Made by a program: the position numbers and the translations under genes | The notes under the pieces: model-generated | The model's input: only the letters and a program-made list of their open reading frames with translations | The model's database searches: none | Told to the model about the DNA's origin: nothing | From: a virus | Strand: one strand, 5' to 3' | Virus record (IMG/VR): IMGVR_UViG_3300005826_000294 | Span: 62,001-126,000 of that record | Length of the DNA: 64,000 nt | Part shown: positions 43,495 to 53,266 of the stretch, in pieces | Layout of the letters: each line of letters starts with the position of its first letter | How positions within the stretch are numbered: the first letter of the stretch is position 1

Positions 43495-46341
43495 CTATAT
43501 TCCTAAAAGGGCTCTCATTTCGCCATCTGTTATATTTTGAGTTGGATTTCTAAAACCTGCTTTCTTTAAATAAACTTCAATAAGAATTTTGGTTCTAATT
43601 GCTGGTTCAGCAATTGCTTCATAACCATCAGTCATATAAAGTGTCATTAAAGAAATATCTGGATCATAATTCAAACCAACAATATCTGTAATATTACCGC
43701 TAAATGGAACGGAAACATTACTTGAAGTTGATTGAATTGAAGGAGCAATTTTAACTTTTCCATCATCAAAATCTGTTGCTTGAACATAAGAATTATCTGA
43801 GAATTTCATAGCATTAAAGCCAGAAGCAGTTTTCCCATTAGCCTCTTCTGCTACAAAAGTATCAAATAATAAAATTCCTGAATATCCATCAATCAATATT
43901 GGACTTCCATATGCATCTGTAATTGGAACATGTAATGATAAATGAGTCATCTCAAAATCAATTTTATAATCTGTTCCATCTGGGTTAAGTATTTCACCTT
44001 CTAATAACAAATCTCCAGGAATAAAATAATTATTCTGTCCACCATTACATCCATTTACAGGATCTGAAATTGTAGTAGCAAGCTTTCTTCTTGAATCACT
44101 TACAACTACTAAATCTGGGATCCATGTTGGAAAGTATTCTATCTTCCAATTAATACTTGAAAATGGAACATTAGCAAAAGAAGAACAAACACTAGGAATT
44201 TCGGCTTCAGCCTTTAATGAATCAGTTAAATTTTCCACAGTAAGCATTAGTCTAGGAAAAGTTGAACCAGCAGAAAAACTTGAAACTATTTTATCAACAA
44301 AATCTTCTATTAATCCCTCATCAACATTATTAATAATACCATTAGAATCTACATCTGATCTTAATAATGTTTCAATATCAACATATCCATCAATAATAAA
44401 CTGTTGAGTCATTGAATCTGAAAGATCAAGAATATTTGTACCTAATCCAACTCCAAGAATTTCTTCAGTATAATTAAGATAATCTTGTCTTATTTCTTGT
44501 AATGTTAAAAGATCTTCAATACTTATAGAGCCATCTCCATTTACATCTCCATAAGCATCATAAAATAACTCTGCCTTGGTAATACGATAGGTTTCACAAC
44601 AACTTGTTGAATTAGGAGTTAATAATGATCCTACCCAATTATGTTGTAATAAATCAGCATTAGGATAAAGTATATTAAACTCATTTCTTCTAGCCAATCC
44701 AATTATATTTGTTATTCCATTTACTTCGGCAATATTTGCCCTTGGGTTCCTATCTCTTGCACAACCTAATAATAAAGGTGTTGGGTTAGTTTCAAGTAAA
44801 GTATTTAATCTAGACAAACTAATAAGAGAAAAACTAGGAACAGGTTTTACTCTTGAAGAAATAAGATTTCCTGTTCTTTGATCTTGAGTTGGTTCAGAAT
44901 ATTCTAATTGTCTTTCCATAATTATATAGTTATATGCGTCTCTTGTTACTAAACTAAATTCATGAGGACCAGAAACATAAGGAACCTCAGTATTTGTTGA
45001 ATCTTTTTGTATTTTTGGAACTTCAATCCCAATTCCATCTTCATATGCTATTCCATCAGCTACTTTAATATAATCACCATAAACAATATACCACATATCA
45101 CTATCTTTTATATTAATCCATTGAGTTCCATCATAATAGATCATATATCCTGTGTCGCCACGTTGAGGAGCCTCTTCTATTATCAAATCTCCTACACTTG
45201 TGTCTCCAGATCTATGAATTGTAAAAGCATAATATTTATCAGGTGTTACTGGTGATCTTAAAGGATCTGAAATATTAGTATTTGTAAATACAAAATCTAC
45301 TATTTGAGAGTAACCATCTAATACAATACCTTGTTTTTCTAAATCTATTTTATCAAGAGAAAGTTGCCCAATAATTCTAGGATCTGGGTCAAAATCTTCT
45401 GAATTATCTGGTACAGGAGAAACTGGGCAATTTACCTCGGTTTGAAGTTCATAAACAGATAAAGTAACGGCTCCAGACCAATCATATCCATCAACTGAAT
45501 CATAGGCAGACGAAAGTAGAATAGATATTTTTTGAATATTATTACCATTGGACTGAAATTTTTGTCCAATTTTGGTTGTTACATCTAAAGCAGATAAAGT
45601 TCTTTGTTGAGACGATACTAAACCAATATCCAAATCAGCAATAGATTTTGCATCATCATCAGCTCTAATAGCAGTATCTAACATTGTAGTTACTGTTGTT
45701 GTCCAATTTGCTGGAATTAATTCAGCAAAAAACTTATTTGGTTGGGAAGTTTGATATGCTAATATTGTATCACGAGATGCTTCAAGAGAATCAACTTCAA
45801 CAATTAAGCAACGTCCTACAAGATTACCAGAAACAATAGCATTTGATCTACTTCCACGAAGATTCCCAGCAAAATCACCAAAAATTATAGAACGTATTTT
45901 TTTATATCTTCCACGAGTTAATTGAGTTCCATTCTCATTAAAAATAAGATCATCATGTACTAATTCATCACCAAATGTGTCTCCTATAATAGAAACTTTT
46001 GATTGGGATTTTCCTTCTAAAACCACATCAGATAAGGTTATAGAAAGTTGAACTCCTTTAATAACATCACTTACGACATCATCATTATCATATATATTTT
46101 GTCCATCAAAAGAATAAGCATCAAGTAATGCTTGTTGTTCTGAACTAAGATTATTAGTATCAAGTATAACATTCTTTATAGTTGTATTTACAGTAATACC
46201 ACTGCTAAAAAAGTTATGAATGTTGGAAGCATCAATATCTTTATGTCTAGTTTGTTCATCAACCATATCATCTTTATCTACCTGCATTCCATCAAACCAA
46301 TTAACTCGGGATATTCCTACCGGTAATTTTTTGGTAATCAT
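43495..46341 (-). CDS. Tail structural protein with dockerin-like calcium-binding pair
   Basis: The 948-residue protein starts SRVNWFDGMQVDKDDM, a pattern seen at the N-terminus of phage tail or baseplate proteins. Most of it is beta-rich. Residues 599-610 (DVNGDGSISIED) and 663-674 (DVDSNGIINNVD) fit the Ca-binding loop of type I dockerins or EF-hands, separated by a helix-rich spacer longer than in a true dockerin. Cys pairs such as SCCET (580-583) are present. It lies between the giant LamG-type protein and the fibres and may connect appendages to the baseplate. Confidence 0.72.
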   Translation of the reverse strand: MITKKLPVGISRVNWFDGMQVDKDDMVDEQTRHKDIDASNIHNFFSSGITVNTTIKNVILDTNNLSSEQQALLDAYSFDGQNIYDNDDVVSDVIKGVQLSITLSDVVLEGKSQSKVSIIGDTFGDELVHDDLIFNENGTQLTRGRYKKIRSIIFGDFAGNLRGSRSNAIVSGNLVGRCLIVEVDSLEASRDTILAYQTSQPNKFFAELIPANWTTTVTTMLDTAIRADDDAKSIADLDIGLVSSQQRTLSALDVTTKIGQKFQSNGNNIQKISILLSSAYDSVDGYDWSGAVTLSVYELQTEVNCPVSPVPDNSEDFDPDPRIIGQLSLDKIDLEKQGIVLDGYSQIVDFVFTNTNISDPLRSPVTPDKYYAFTIHRSGDTSVGDLIIEEAPQRGDTGYMIYYDGTQWINIKDSDMWYIVYGDYIKVADGIAYEDGIGIEVPKIQKDSTNTEVPYVSGPHEFSLVTRDAYNYIIMERQLEYSEPTQDQRTGNLISSRVKPVPSFSLISLSRLNTLLETNPTPLLLGCARDRNPRANIAEVNGITNIIGLARRNEFNILYPNADLLQHNWVGSLLTPNSTSCCETYRITKAELFYDAYGDVNGDGSISIEDLLTLQEIRQDYLNYTEEILGVGLGTNILDLSDSMTQQFIIDGYVDIETLLRSDVDSNGIINNVDEGLIEDFVDKIVSSFSAGSTFPRLMLTVENLTDSLKAEAEIPSVCSSFANVPFSSINWKIEYFPTWIPDLVVVSDSRRKLATTISDPVNGCNGGQNNYFIPGDLLLEGEILNPDGTDYKIDFEMTHLSLHVPITDAYGSPILIDGYSGILLFDTFVAEEANGKTASGFNAMKFSDNSYVQATDFDDGKVKIAPSIQSTSSNVSVPFSGNITDIVGLNYDPDISLMTLYMTDGYEAIAEPAIRTKILIEVYLKKAGFRNPTQNITDGEMRALLGI

Positions 46342-46352
46342 TTATTATTCTC

Positions 46353-49300
46353 CTACTTAGTAAAGCTTACAAAAGCTCTAGTATGCGATGGTTTTATTCT
46401 ATTTATTAAATCCTCAATTAATTGATGTGCTAAATCTGTATCAACTAATTCAAATGTGTCTATTACTTCTACAAAGAAATCAAAAATACCTGTTGTTGCG
46501 TCTCTAATTTGTATCAAATACTCTACTTCATTTTGTTCTGTATTAAAATCCAATAATAATCCTGTTATAGCATCATCAATCACTGGTAGAGCAGCATTAA
46601 TATTGCTCGTATATAATAAATCTTTACCAATGAGTTTTCCAGGTCCAAGACCAACAACAATATCCGTTTCAGTAGCTCCAAGATATGTAATTGGTCTTAA
46701 AGCTGAAGAAAATCTTATATTATCCATTCTAGCAAGGGCCGAATATTGTTCAGTAAAATCCGCTCCTATATTTATAATATTAAATGTATCTAAGAGATTA
46801 ATATCAGCAAGAATATTTCTAGAAATAGTTGTTCCAACATCTGCCGATCCCCAAACAGTTTTCATTCCGTATGTAATACCAGTTCCATATATTAAACCAG
46901 TCCCATATCTTACTATACCACCCTCAGTTCCATCTACTATAAAAATAAGTCGATCTTGTCCGTCGCTATTATTAAGATCCCAACCAGCAAATACACGATG
47001 CCAAGTATTTTTCTTCCAATAAATAGGCGTTGAAATTTGATAATCAACACCAGATGCTGTCACCGAAAATACTAAATTACCAATTTCATTTTTAAAAATG
47101 CTAAAACGATCACCTTGTGTTGCTATTGGAACATATGTAATATTAACTTCCAAAATATCTACGGGTAATTGTTGTCCTAAACGGACATTTATTCCATCAT
47201 TTGCTAAACTTCCACCAATAAAATAATTTGTTGTATCTCCTGGAATTGTTATAGATGTTACAGCCCTAGCTCTTTTAGGTAATCTAATAGAAAGAGATGT
47301 AATTACCTGAGCAGTAGAAGAAATTTCGGAAGATAAATCAATATAATATCTTTTACTTGGATCATTATATGTATCTAATATGGGACTTACCCAAAATTCA
47401 ACCGTTCCTTCGTTATTCTTAAATACAGCATTATTATCAATTTGTAATGATTTTTTCATATTAAAAATAGCAGATTGACCAAAATTTGTATTTACGCTGT
47501 TTTCACTTTGTTTATAATTTCCAGAAAAACTGGTTATAAAATTAGCAGAGTTTTCTATATCTTCATTAAAATGAAATAATGCTAATGTTTGATTTGTTGT
47601 TTCAAACTCACGAACAGCAATAGCATCTGTTGATATACTTCTTCCAGAACTTGGTAAAATTTCTCCAGTATGAGTGTCTAAAGACATTTCATCTAAAATT
47701 CTCATCTCATCAATAACAGCATTAGCTTGATTTTCTCCAAATATATCGGAACCAATATATATATTATTAGGTATTTCATTCCAAGGAATAATTAAATATG
47801 CTGGAAAATCAACCTCATACCAACAACTCCTTAATAAGAATGGTTGTCCTCCAGTTCTTGCTGTTTCTAAAGTAATTAACCCATTAGCAAAACCACTATT
47901 TCCATACGAAGTATTTAACATTCTCCAAGATATTGTATTATATCCATCTGGAAATGTAGAATCTAAAACAACGCTATTAGAATCTTTTGCCGTTCCTGAT
48001 GGATCTAATGGAACATCTATAATAGTATATGTATTAGAAATTGCAGATGTTGTTACTCCATAAGCATCTTTTGCTGATATAATATTAATTATTTTATTAA
48101 TATCTTCTTCACCAAATCTTGAATAAATATCTGTAAGATTTGGTGATCCAGAAGTCACATATCCATCACTTCCAACTTGTTCTATGGAAGATAAATGAAT
48201 ATCAGCATAGAGACCACTATTTTCTGGCCAGTTAATAGGAAAAGTTTCTCTAATTTCAATAGCTCCTGCTGATAATGATGAATCAATTGGCGAGAAAGAA
48301 ACATTAATATCTGTAAGGGATGTAAAAAACTTTGTTGTAGATTGTTTTCCTGGTCCGCTAAAAGTAATAATTTCAACATTAGTTCCATCATAAGTGGTTC
48401 CAACAATTACAACCTGATTAAATCCAAACCAATCAATATTATTACCAGAAACAGTTATGGTTAAACTTCTTCCAGTATCAGTATTTGATGGTTGGCAAAA
48501 ATCAAGACTAGAGGTTAATATAGTAACGAGATGACCGCCAACCAATGTAGCAATCAAAGCAAAAGAACCAGGTTCAATCATTGTTCTTTTTATTATCATA
48601 TTAACAATATTTATTTTAGAAATAGCAGTTGGAGCAGGCATTATTGTATTTAATAAGTTTGTTTTTAAATCAGGCCATACATATACAAATTGAGAACACC
48701 TACCAAGAGTTAATCCATATGTTTTTATTGAAATTGGGCTACCAGTAGATACACCATTATAAATATTAACAAAATCCATATATCCATCTTTATTTAAACT
48801 ATAATCTGGTGTTAATGTATTTGGAGAATTTAATTCAATTTCTGTTCCATAAGAATCTTCAACAAATATTCTTATTTTTTCTATTTCGACATCACTAACT
48901 GTTTGAAGTTCAAGTGGGTTTATTGTATATCTAATATTTTCTAATGTAGCATTTGCGGTCCATAAAACTCCAGATCCTGGAAGACCTAAACTATCTCCGA
49001 CCTCTATTTCAAGAAAATTTTGCCCTACAGTTTTTACATATGCGAATGGGAAACTCTGAGTGCTTAGACCATCTGTCGTATCATCAAGAATTTCAAATCT
49101 ATTTCCAATAGAAACACCATTTCCAGAAAAATTTGAGCTCAATGATACAACTTGCGAAGATCCTTGGGTTGTTTGGAGATCGAACCCTCCAATGGTAGGA
49201 GAAGTGGCAGAAATTACCAAAATCTCTTTCGCTTCATCCAAAAATTTTGAGCCATTAGGAACAGTTATAGGGTTTTTAAACCTATAAGTATTTTTATTAA

Positions 49301-52300
49301 CACCAGCAGGGACGTCTAAATATCCTTTAAATCTATATGAGTTTGGAACCTCATCTCCATCAACAAATAAATGTAATTCATCTCTTTGTTCTATAGTTCC
49401 CATTTTCCATGAAACTGCTAAATGATGAGTTTCTCCAGGTAACCAATTGTTAATATTATGACTTAAAACTTTGATACGTCTATTATTATCATATATTCTA
49501 AACTTAATAAAACCTGATCCATCTTTATATAAAGACATCCTACATTTATTTGTTTCAACACCAGTGTCAAAAAAGTAATGTAAATTATCGGAGGTTAAAT
49601 CAATTCCATCAAATCCTGCGATAGTCCCAAATGAATCATATGCGTCATAAGCATCAAACGACATATTCATCATATCATAATCATCAATAATAAATGAGAA
49701 TTTTACACTTTCATCCGTAGACCATAATCTATCATTTATTTCATCAATTTCATATCCATCATAACCATCATATCCAGAAGCCGTGGTTGCTATTTTAACA
49801 TTATAGAATTCTCCAGAAGTTGATATTATTCCAGAAAAAAGTCTTTCTTCATCAATAGGAGCCCTTGTTCTTAATCTCCAACAATTAAAACCTGTATCAA
49901 ACCAAATAAAATATCCTGAAACTCCATGACTATGAAGATTACTTGGAACACCAAGAACACTAGGATTATTATTATCTAAATCAAAAGGAATAGAAGTAGG
50001 ATTTATTGCAGTAGAACCTATATATATTTTATTAACATCTATTTCATTATTATCCATAAATAAATCAAATGTTAATGTCGCATCATTCTGAATTCCACTC
50101 CAATTTGGAATAATAAATGCTTCCCAAGTTCCTTCACTAAATTTCATATTAGAACTAGCAGGAAAAATTGCTGTTTGACTATCTTGATCTAATAATAATC
50201 CATTTCCAAATTTTCCATTTGCGTATCCTGGATTTGAGGTCAATTCTATTGGTAAAAGATTAAAGTAATCTCTGCCTAAAATCCATTCCTGAAAAACAGA
50301 TTCTGTAATATTTGGTGTAATTTGTGTAAATGCTTCTACTAATGCTTCAATTGAAGGAATTGTGGGCCCTTTCATAAATGATTGTAATGATCCAGAAACA
50401 GCATTTCGATAAGTCTCCCTATCCAAATTATCTGGAATAACAGATAGTTCTGGTAAGCTTGTCAAGACTCCAAAATTATCACGTAAAGCATTTCTTAATG
50501 CTCCATATCTATATGAAACATAATATGTTTCACCTTCATATAAAGAACTTGATATACTCCAATCAAGAATATTATCTCCATATTCATAACTAACTAAAAG
50601 TTCATCTTTAGAATATGTATAATCAATAAAAACATCTCCAACAGAATAATCTACAAGAACGGCAGCATTATTTCTTAATCTCGCATGATATGTTATATTA
50701 ACATTTTGTCCAATAATATTTGTACCAGATGGTAAATATATTCTATTATTTGTAACATCAACATATCCATCAGAACCTTGATTAAAATAATTTAATGATC
50801 CATTAGAAATACTTGTAGCAGATGTTAATTCAACCAATCCCTGAGAATATAAATCATCAATTCGTCCCGCCTCAACATATTCTCTTTCTCCATTTGTTTG
50901 TACTATTCCCGAGTCAGAAATTAAAACTCCAGAACTATTTAAACTTATTGTTTTAAAAGAAAATGTAGCATTAGTAGCGAAATTTATTGGATTACTTGTA
51001 GTCTGTAAATCTGTTACTTGAAATATTTTATATAATTTAAAAATATCGGAAGAAGTTATTATAGTATTATTATTTACAGTTATAACAGTTCCAGAAACTT
51101 CTATTTCTCCAGCATGATTTAAAGAAGGAACATTTACAACATCATCACTAATACTTCCTACTTCAAAAATTTCTATATTTGGAAGGCTTACCGAAGAACT
51201 CCTATAGATATCATCTACTCTAATAATATGTCTATTTCTTGTTTGTATATTATTTCTTTTATAAGTTGCATCACCAATATCTGTACTTTGTCCAGCAACT
51301 ACTGCTAAATATACTATTCCAGATTCATAATCAACAATATAATCTCCTACATTTAAAAGTCGTTGTAAATTTTCCGAGATAGTTTTATCTGGACTATAAT
51401 ATAATTCATTAACAAATAAATCTTGTTCAGAAAATATTAATGAAGTATTAAAATTGGCACCTAAAAAGCCTCCAATAGAAGACATAATATCACTATCTGT
51501 TAATTCTATTGTGAAAATATCAAATAAAGTTTCTGAAGAAGTAGCGGTTATTACTAATTGAGATTGAATTACAGATTCATATGTAACCGCCTCTCTTAAA
51601 ACATTTAATGTTCTTGGAGGCTGAGATGCCGAAAAATATACTTCATTTCCATTAATCCTAATAGGTGTGTAAAGTTCCCCAGTAGTTTCATTGTATATCC
51701 TAAAAACTTCATTTACAGGATAATTTATAGTTTTTAATCCAATATCTTCAATAAGGCGGTTTTCCACTCTTTCATTTATAATTTCTACATGAGAAGAAAA
51801 ATTGAAATCTGATCCATTTGCAAAAGTGTCTTCATAGTTAAATGTAATTATAGCAGAATTTCCTCTTAATTCCCTACTCGGGACAGAAGCTATTTCATCT
51901 AAATCCGAAAAGAAAATATAATCCAAATTAGCTTGATATTCTTTTTTATATGTATAATTAGCAACTGGTGGAATAGAAGTTGTCCCATCTACTCCAGATC
52001 CATCTACTCCAAAAACAAAAACTTGTCCTGTACTATAATTAATAGAATATTCACCAGTCTGATTTGGAAAACTTGAATTACTAAAAGCAATTTCTGCTGT
52101 AAAAGCAGGATGCTTTTTAGTAGGATTAAAATTTGTTGCCGGATCAAGCCAAACTACACCATTAAGAGTGGGTATGTTTCCATTAGAATCTACAACTGGT
52201 GCATTTGATAGAAAAAATGATGTAGCAACTGCTGAAACACTTTCTCTTACAACATTTATAGTTGTAAAAACTTCTATGGAATCAGGATCAACATCTCTAC

Positions 52301-53264
52301 CTTCTTTTTTATAATAATAAGATACTAAAATAGTATCACTTCCCTGAGGTAAAGGAAAATTTGGTCCTATTGACGACGTGCTGAGACGAATTTGATCATT
52401 TTCAATATCAACTGCTAAATAAGAATTATTAGAATCATATTTACTTTCTTTAATTCCATATTTATATTGTGTTATATCATATTGATATGTTACATTATCT
52501 CTGATTAATTCAATAGAGAGAATCTTAATTACAGGTTTTTTAGAAAGTGTTATAGTTAGTCCAGAAAAATTATTCGAATCATTAGAAGTATTAGATACCG
52601 TTTCACTTTCAACTAATATCTGTTGAAGACTAATAGGATCAGAAGGAAATTCTTCAAATTCAATTCTATTTTGTTCTTTAGCTGATGTTGGAAAAGAACC
52701 TACCCTAAGTAACTGATAAACTCCTTCATTTGGAAACCTATCATAAGGACCACTTCCTCTGGTCATAGCAACATCTTGAACTTCAATTGATACATAATTA
52801 GCACTTCTAACTTCTCCGGCAGCATGAACTCCATTTAAAATTTGTTTAGAACCAGCATCAATTGAATCAAAAACTAATTTTCCAGGTTCAGCATCATATA
52901 TATCTGGAAGGTCATCAATAATATTATCTCTAACAATATTATCTTCTTGTTGTCCTACAAAAAAAATAACATTATTACTTCCATCTTCTACAAGAACTTC
53001 TCCCTTAGAACCCTTAAATGGTTTTGTTGATGTAGAAAATAATGTGATTTTATAATTAGCACGAGGAATAAGAGGACGTATAGAAATTGTTAATACTTTT
53101 TCAGAAGGAACAACAGATATAATAGTTGGATTAGATATACCTCCAGAAGCTCCAACTATAGAAATATTCTCAACTCCTAAGTTTGTATCAAGATTATGCG
53201 TAAATAGAATTTCAATGGTTGTACTGCTTTTAACAGAAAGTCTAACAACCCTCAGATTTACCAT
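46353..53264 (-). CDS. Giant tail/baseplate appendage protein with LamG-like domains
   Basis: At 2303 residues this is the largest gene in the window. The first 1000 residues are beta-rich, with Ig-like or fibronectin-like segments (the N-terminus reads like a big Ig-like repeat with RVVRLSVKSSTT and TISIRPLIP). LamG/concanavalin-like domains are suggested near residues 990-1170, 1190-1310 and 1890-2120 by patterns such as EGTWEAFI, HHLAVSWKMG, LHLFVDGDEVP and EGTVEFWVSP, IFIVDGTEGG. Such domains bind sugars. The C-terminus (LIEDLINRIKPSHTRAFV) resembles the end of tail-fibre or baseplate proteins. It lies directly after Baseplate-J. Confidence 0.75.
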   Translation of the reverse strand: MVNLRVVRLSVKSSTTIEILFTHNLDTNLGVENISIVGASGGISNPTIISVVPSEKVLTISIRPLIPRANYKITLFSTSTKPFKGSKGEVLVEDGSNNVIFFVGQQEDNIVRDNIIDDLPDIYDAEPGKLVFDSIDAGSKQILNGVHAAGEVRSANYVSIEVQDVAMTRGSGPYDRFPNEGVYQLLRVGSFPTSAKEQNRIEFEEFPSDPISLQQILVESETVSNTSNDSNNFSGLTITLSKKPVIKILSIELIRDNVTYQYDITQYKYGIKESKYDSNNSYLAVDIENDQIRLSTSSIGPNFPLPQGSDTILVSYYYKKEGRDVDPDSIEVFTTINVVRESVSAVATSFFLSNAPVVDSNGNIPTLNGVVWLDPATNFNPTKKHPAFTAEIAFSNSSFPNQTGEYSINYSTGQVFVFGVDGSGVDGTTSIPPVANYTYKKEYQANLDYIFFSDLDEIASVPSRELRGNSAIITFNYEDTFANGSDFNFSSHVEIINERVENRLIEDIGLKTINYPVNEVFRIYNETTGELYTPIRINGNEVYFSASQPPRTLNVLREAVTYESVIQSQLVITATSSETLFDIFTIELTDSDIMSSIGGFLGANFNTSLIFSEQDLFVNELYYSPDKTISENLQRLLNVGDYIVDYESGIVYLAVVAGQSTDIGDATYKRNNIQTRNRHIIRVDDIYRSSSVSLPNIEIFEVGSISDDVVNVPSLNHAGEIEVSGTVITVNNNTIITSSDIFKLYKIFQVTDLQTTSNPINFATNATFSFKTISLNSSGVLISDSGIVQTNGEREYVEAGRIDDLYSQGLVELTSATSISNGSLNYFNQGSDGYVDVTNNRIYLPSGTNIIGQNVNITYHARLRNNAAVLVDYSVGDVFIDYTYSKDELLVSYEYGDNILDWSISSSLYEGETYYVSYRYGALRNALRDNFGVLTSLPELSVIPDNLDRETYRNAVSGSLQSFMKGPTIPSIEALVEAFTQITPNITESVFQEWILGRDYFNLLPIELTSNPGYANGKFGNGLLLDQDSQTAIFPASSNMKFSEGTWEAFIIPNWSGIQNDATLTFDLFMDNNEIDVNKIYIGSTAINPTSIPFDLDNNNPSVLGVPSNLHSHGVSGYFIWFDTGFNCWRLRTRAPIDEERLFSGIISTSGEFYNVKIATTASGYDGYDGYEIDEINDRLWSTDESVKFSFIIDDYDMMNMSFDAYDAYDSFGTIAGFDGIDLTSDNLHYFFDTGVETNKCRMSLYKDGSGFIKFRIYDNNRRIKVLSHNINNWLPGETHHLAVSWKMGTIEQRDELHLFVDGDEVPNSYRFKGYLDVPAGVNKNTYRFKNPITVPNGSKFLDEAKEILVISATSPTIGGFDLQTTQGSSQVVSLSSNFSGNGVSIGNRFEILDDTTDGLSTQSFPFAYVKTVGQNFLEIEVGDSLGLPGSGVLWTANATLENIRYTINPLELQTVSDVEIEKIRIFVEDSYGTEIELNSPNTLTPDYSLNKDGYMDFVNIYNGVSTGSPISIKTYGLTLGRCSQFVYVWPDLKTNLLNTIMPAPTAISKINIVNMIIKRTMIEPGSFALIATLVGGHLVTILTSSLDFCQPSNTDTGRSLTITVSGNNIDWFGFNQVVIVGTTYDGTNVEIITFSGPGKQSTTKFFTSLTDINVSFSPIDSSLSAGAIEIRETFPINWPENSGLYADIHLSSIEQVGSDGYVTSGSPNLTDIYSRFGEEDINKIINIISAKDAYGVTTSAISNTYTIIDVPLDPSGTAKDSNSVVLDSTFPDGYNTISWRMLNTSYGNSGFANGLITLETARTGGQPFLLRSCWYEVDFPAYLIIPWNEIPNNIYIGSDIFGENQANAVIDEMRILDEMSLDTHTGEILPSSGRSISTDAIAVREFETTNQTLALFHFNEDIENSANFITSFSGNYKQSENSVNTNFGQSAIFNMKKSLQIDNNAVFKNNEGTVEFWVSPILDTYNDPSKRYYIDLSSEISSTAQVITSLSIRLPKRARAVTSITIPGDTTNYFIGGSLANDGINVRLGQQLPVDILEVNITYVPIATQGDRFSIFKNEIGNLVFSVTASGVDYQISTPIYWKKNTWHRVFAGWDLNNSDGQDRLIFIVDGTEGGIVRYGTGLIYGTGITYGMKTVWGSADVGTTISRNILADINLLDTFNIINIGADFTEQYSALARMDNIRFSSALRPITYLGATETDIVVGLGPGKLIGKDLLYTSNINAALPVIDDAITGLLLDFNTEQNEVEYLIQIRDATTGIFDFFVEVIDTFELVDTDLAHQLIEDLINRIKPSHTRAFVSFTK

Positions 53265-53266
53265 TT

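Noticed and set aside
46456-47022. Open plus-strand frame of 188 codons
   Set aside because: It is antisense to the 2303-residue gene, has no ribosome site, and no domain pattern is recognisable.
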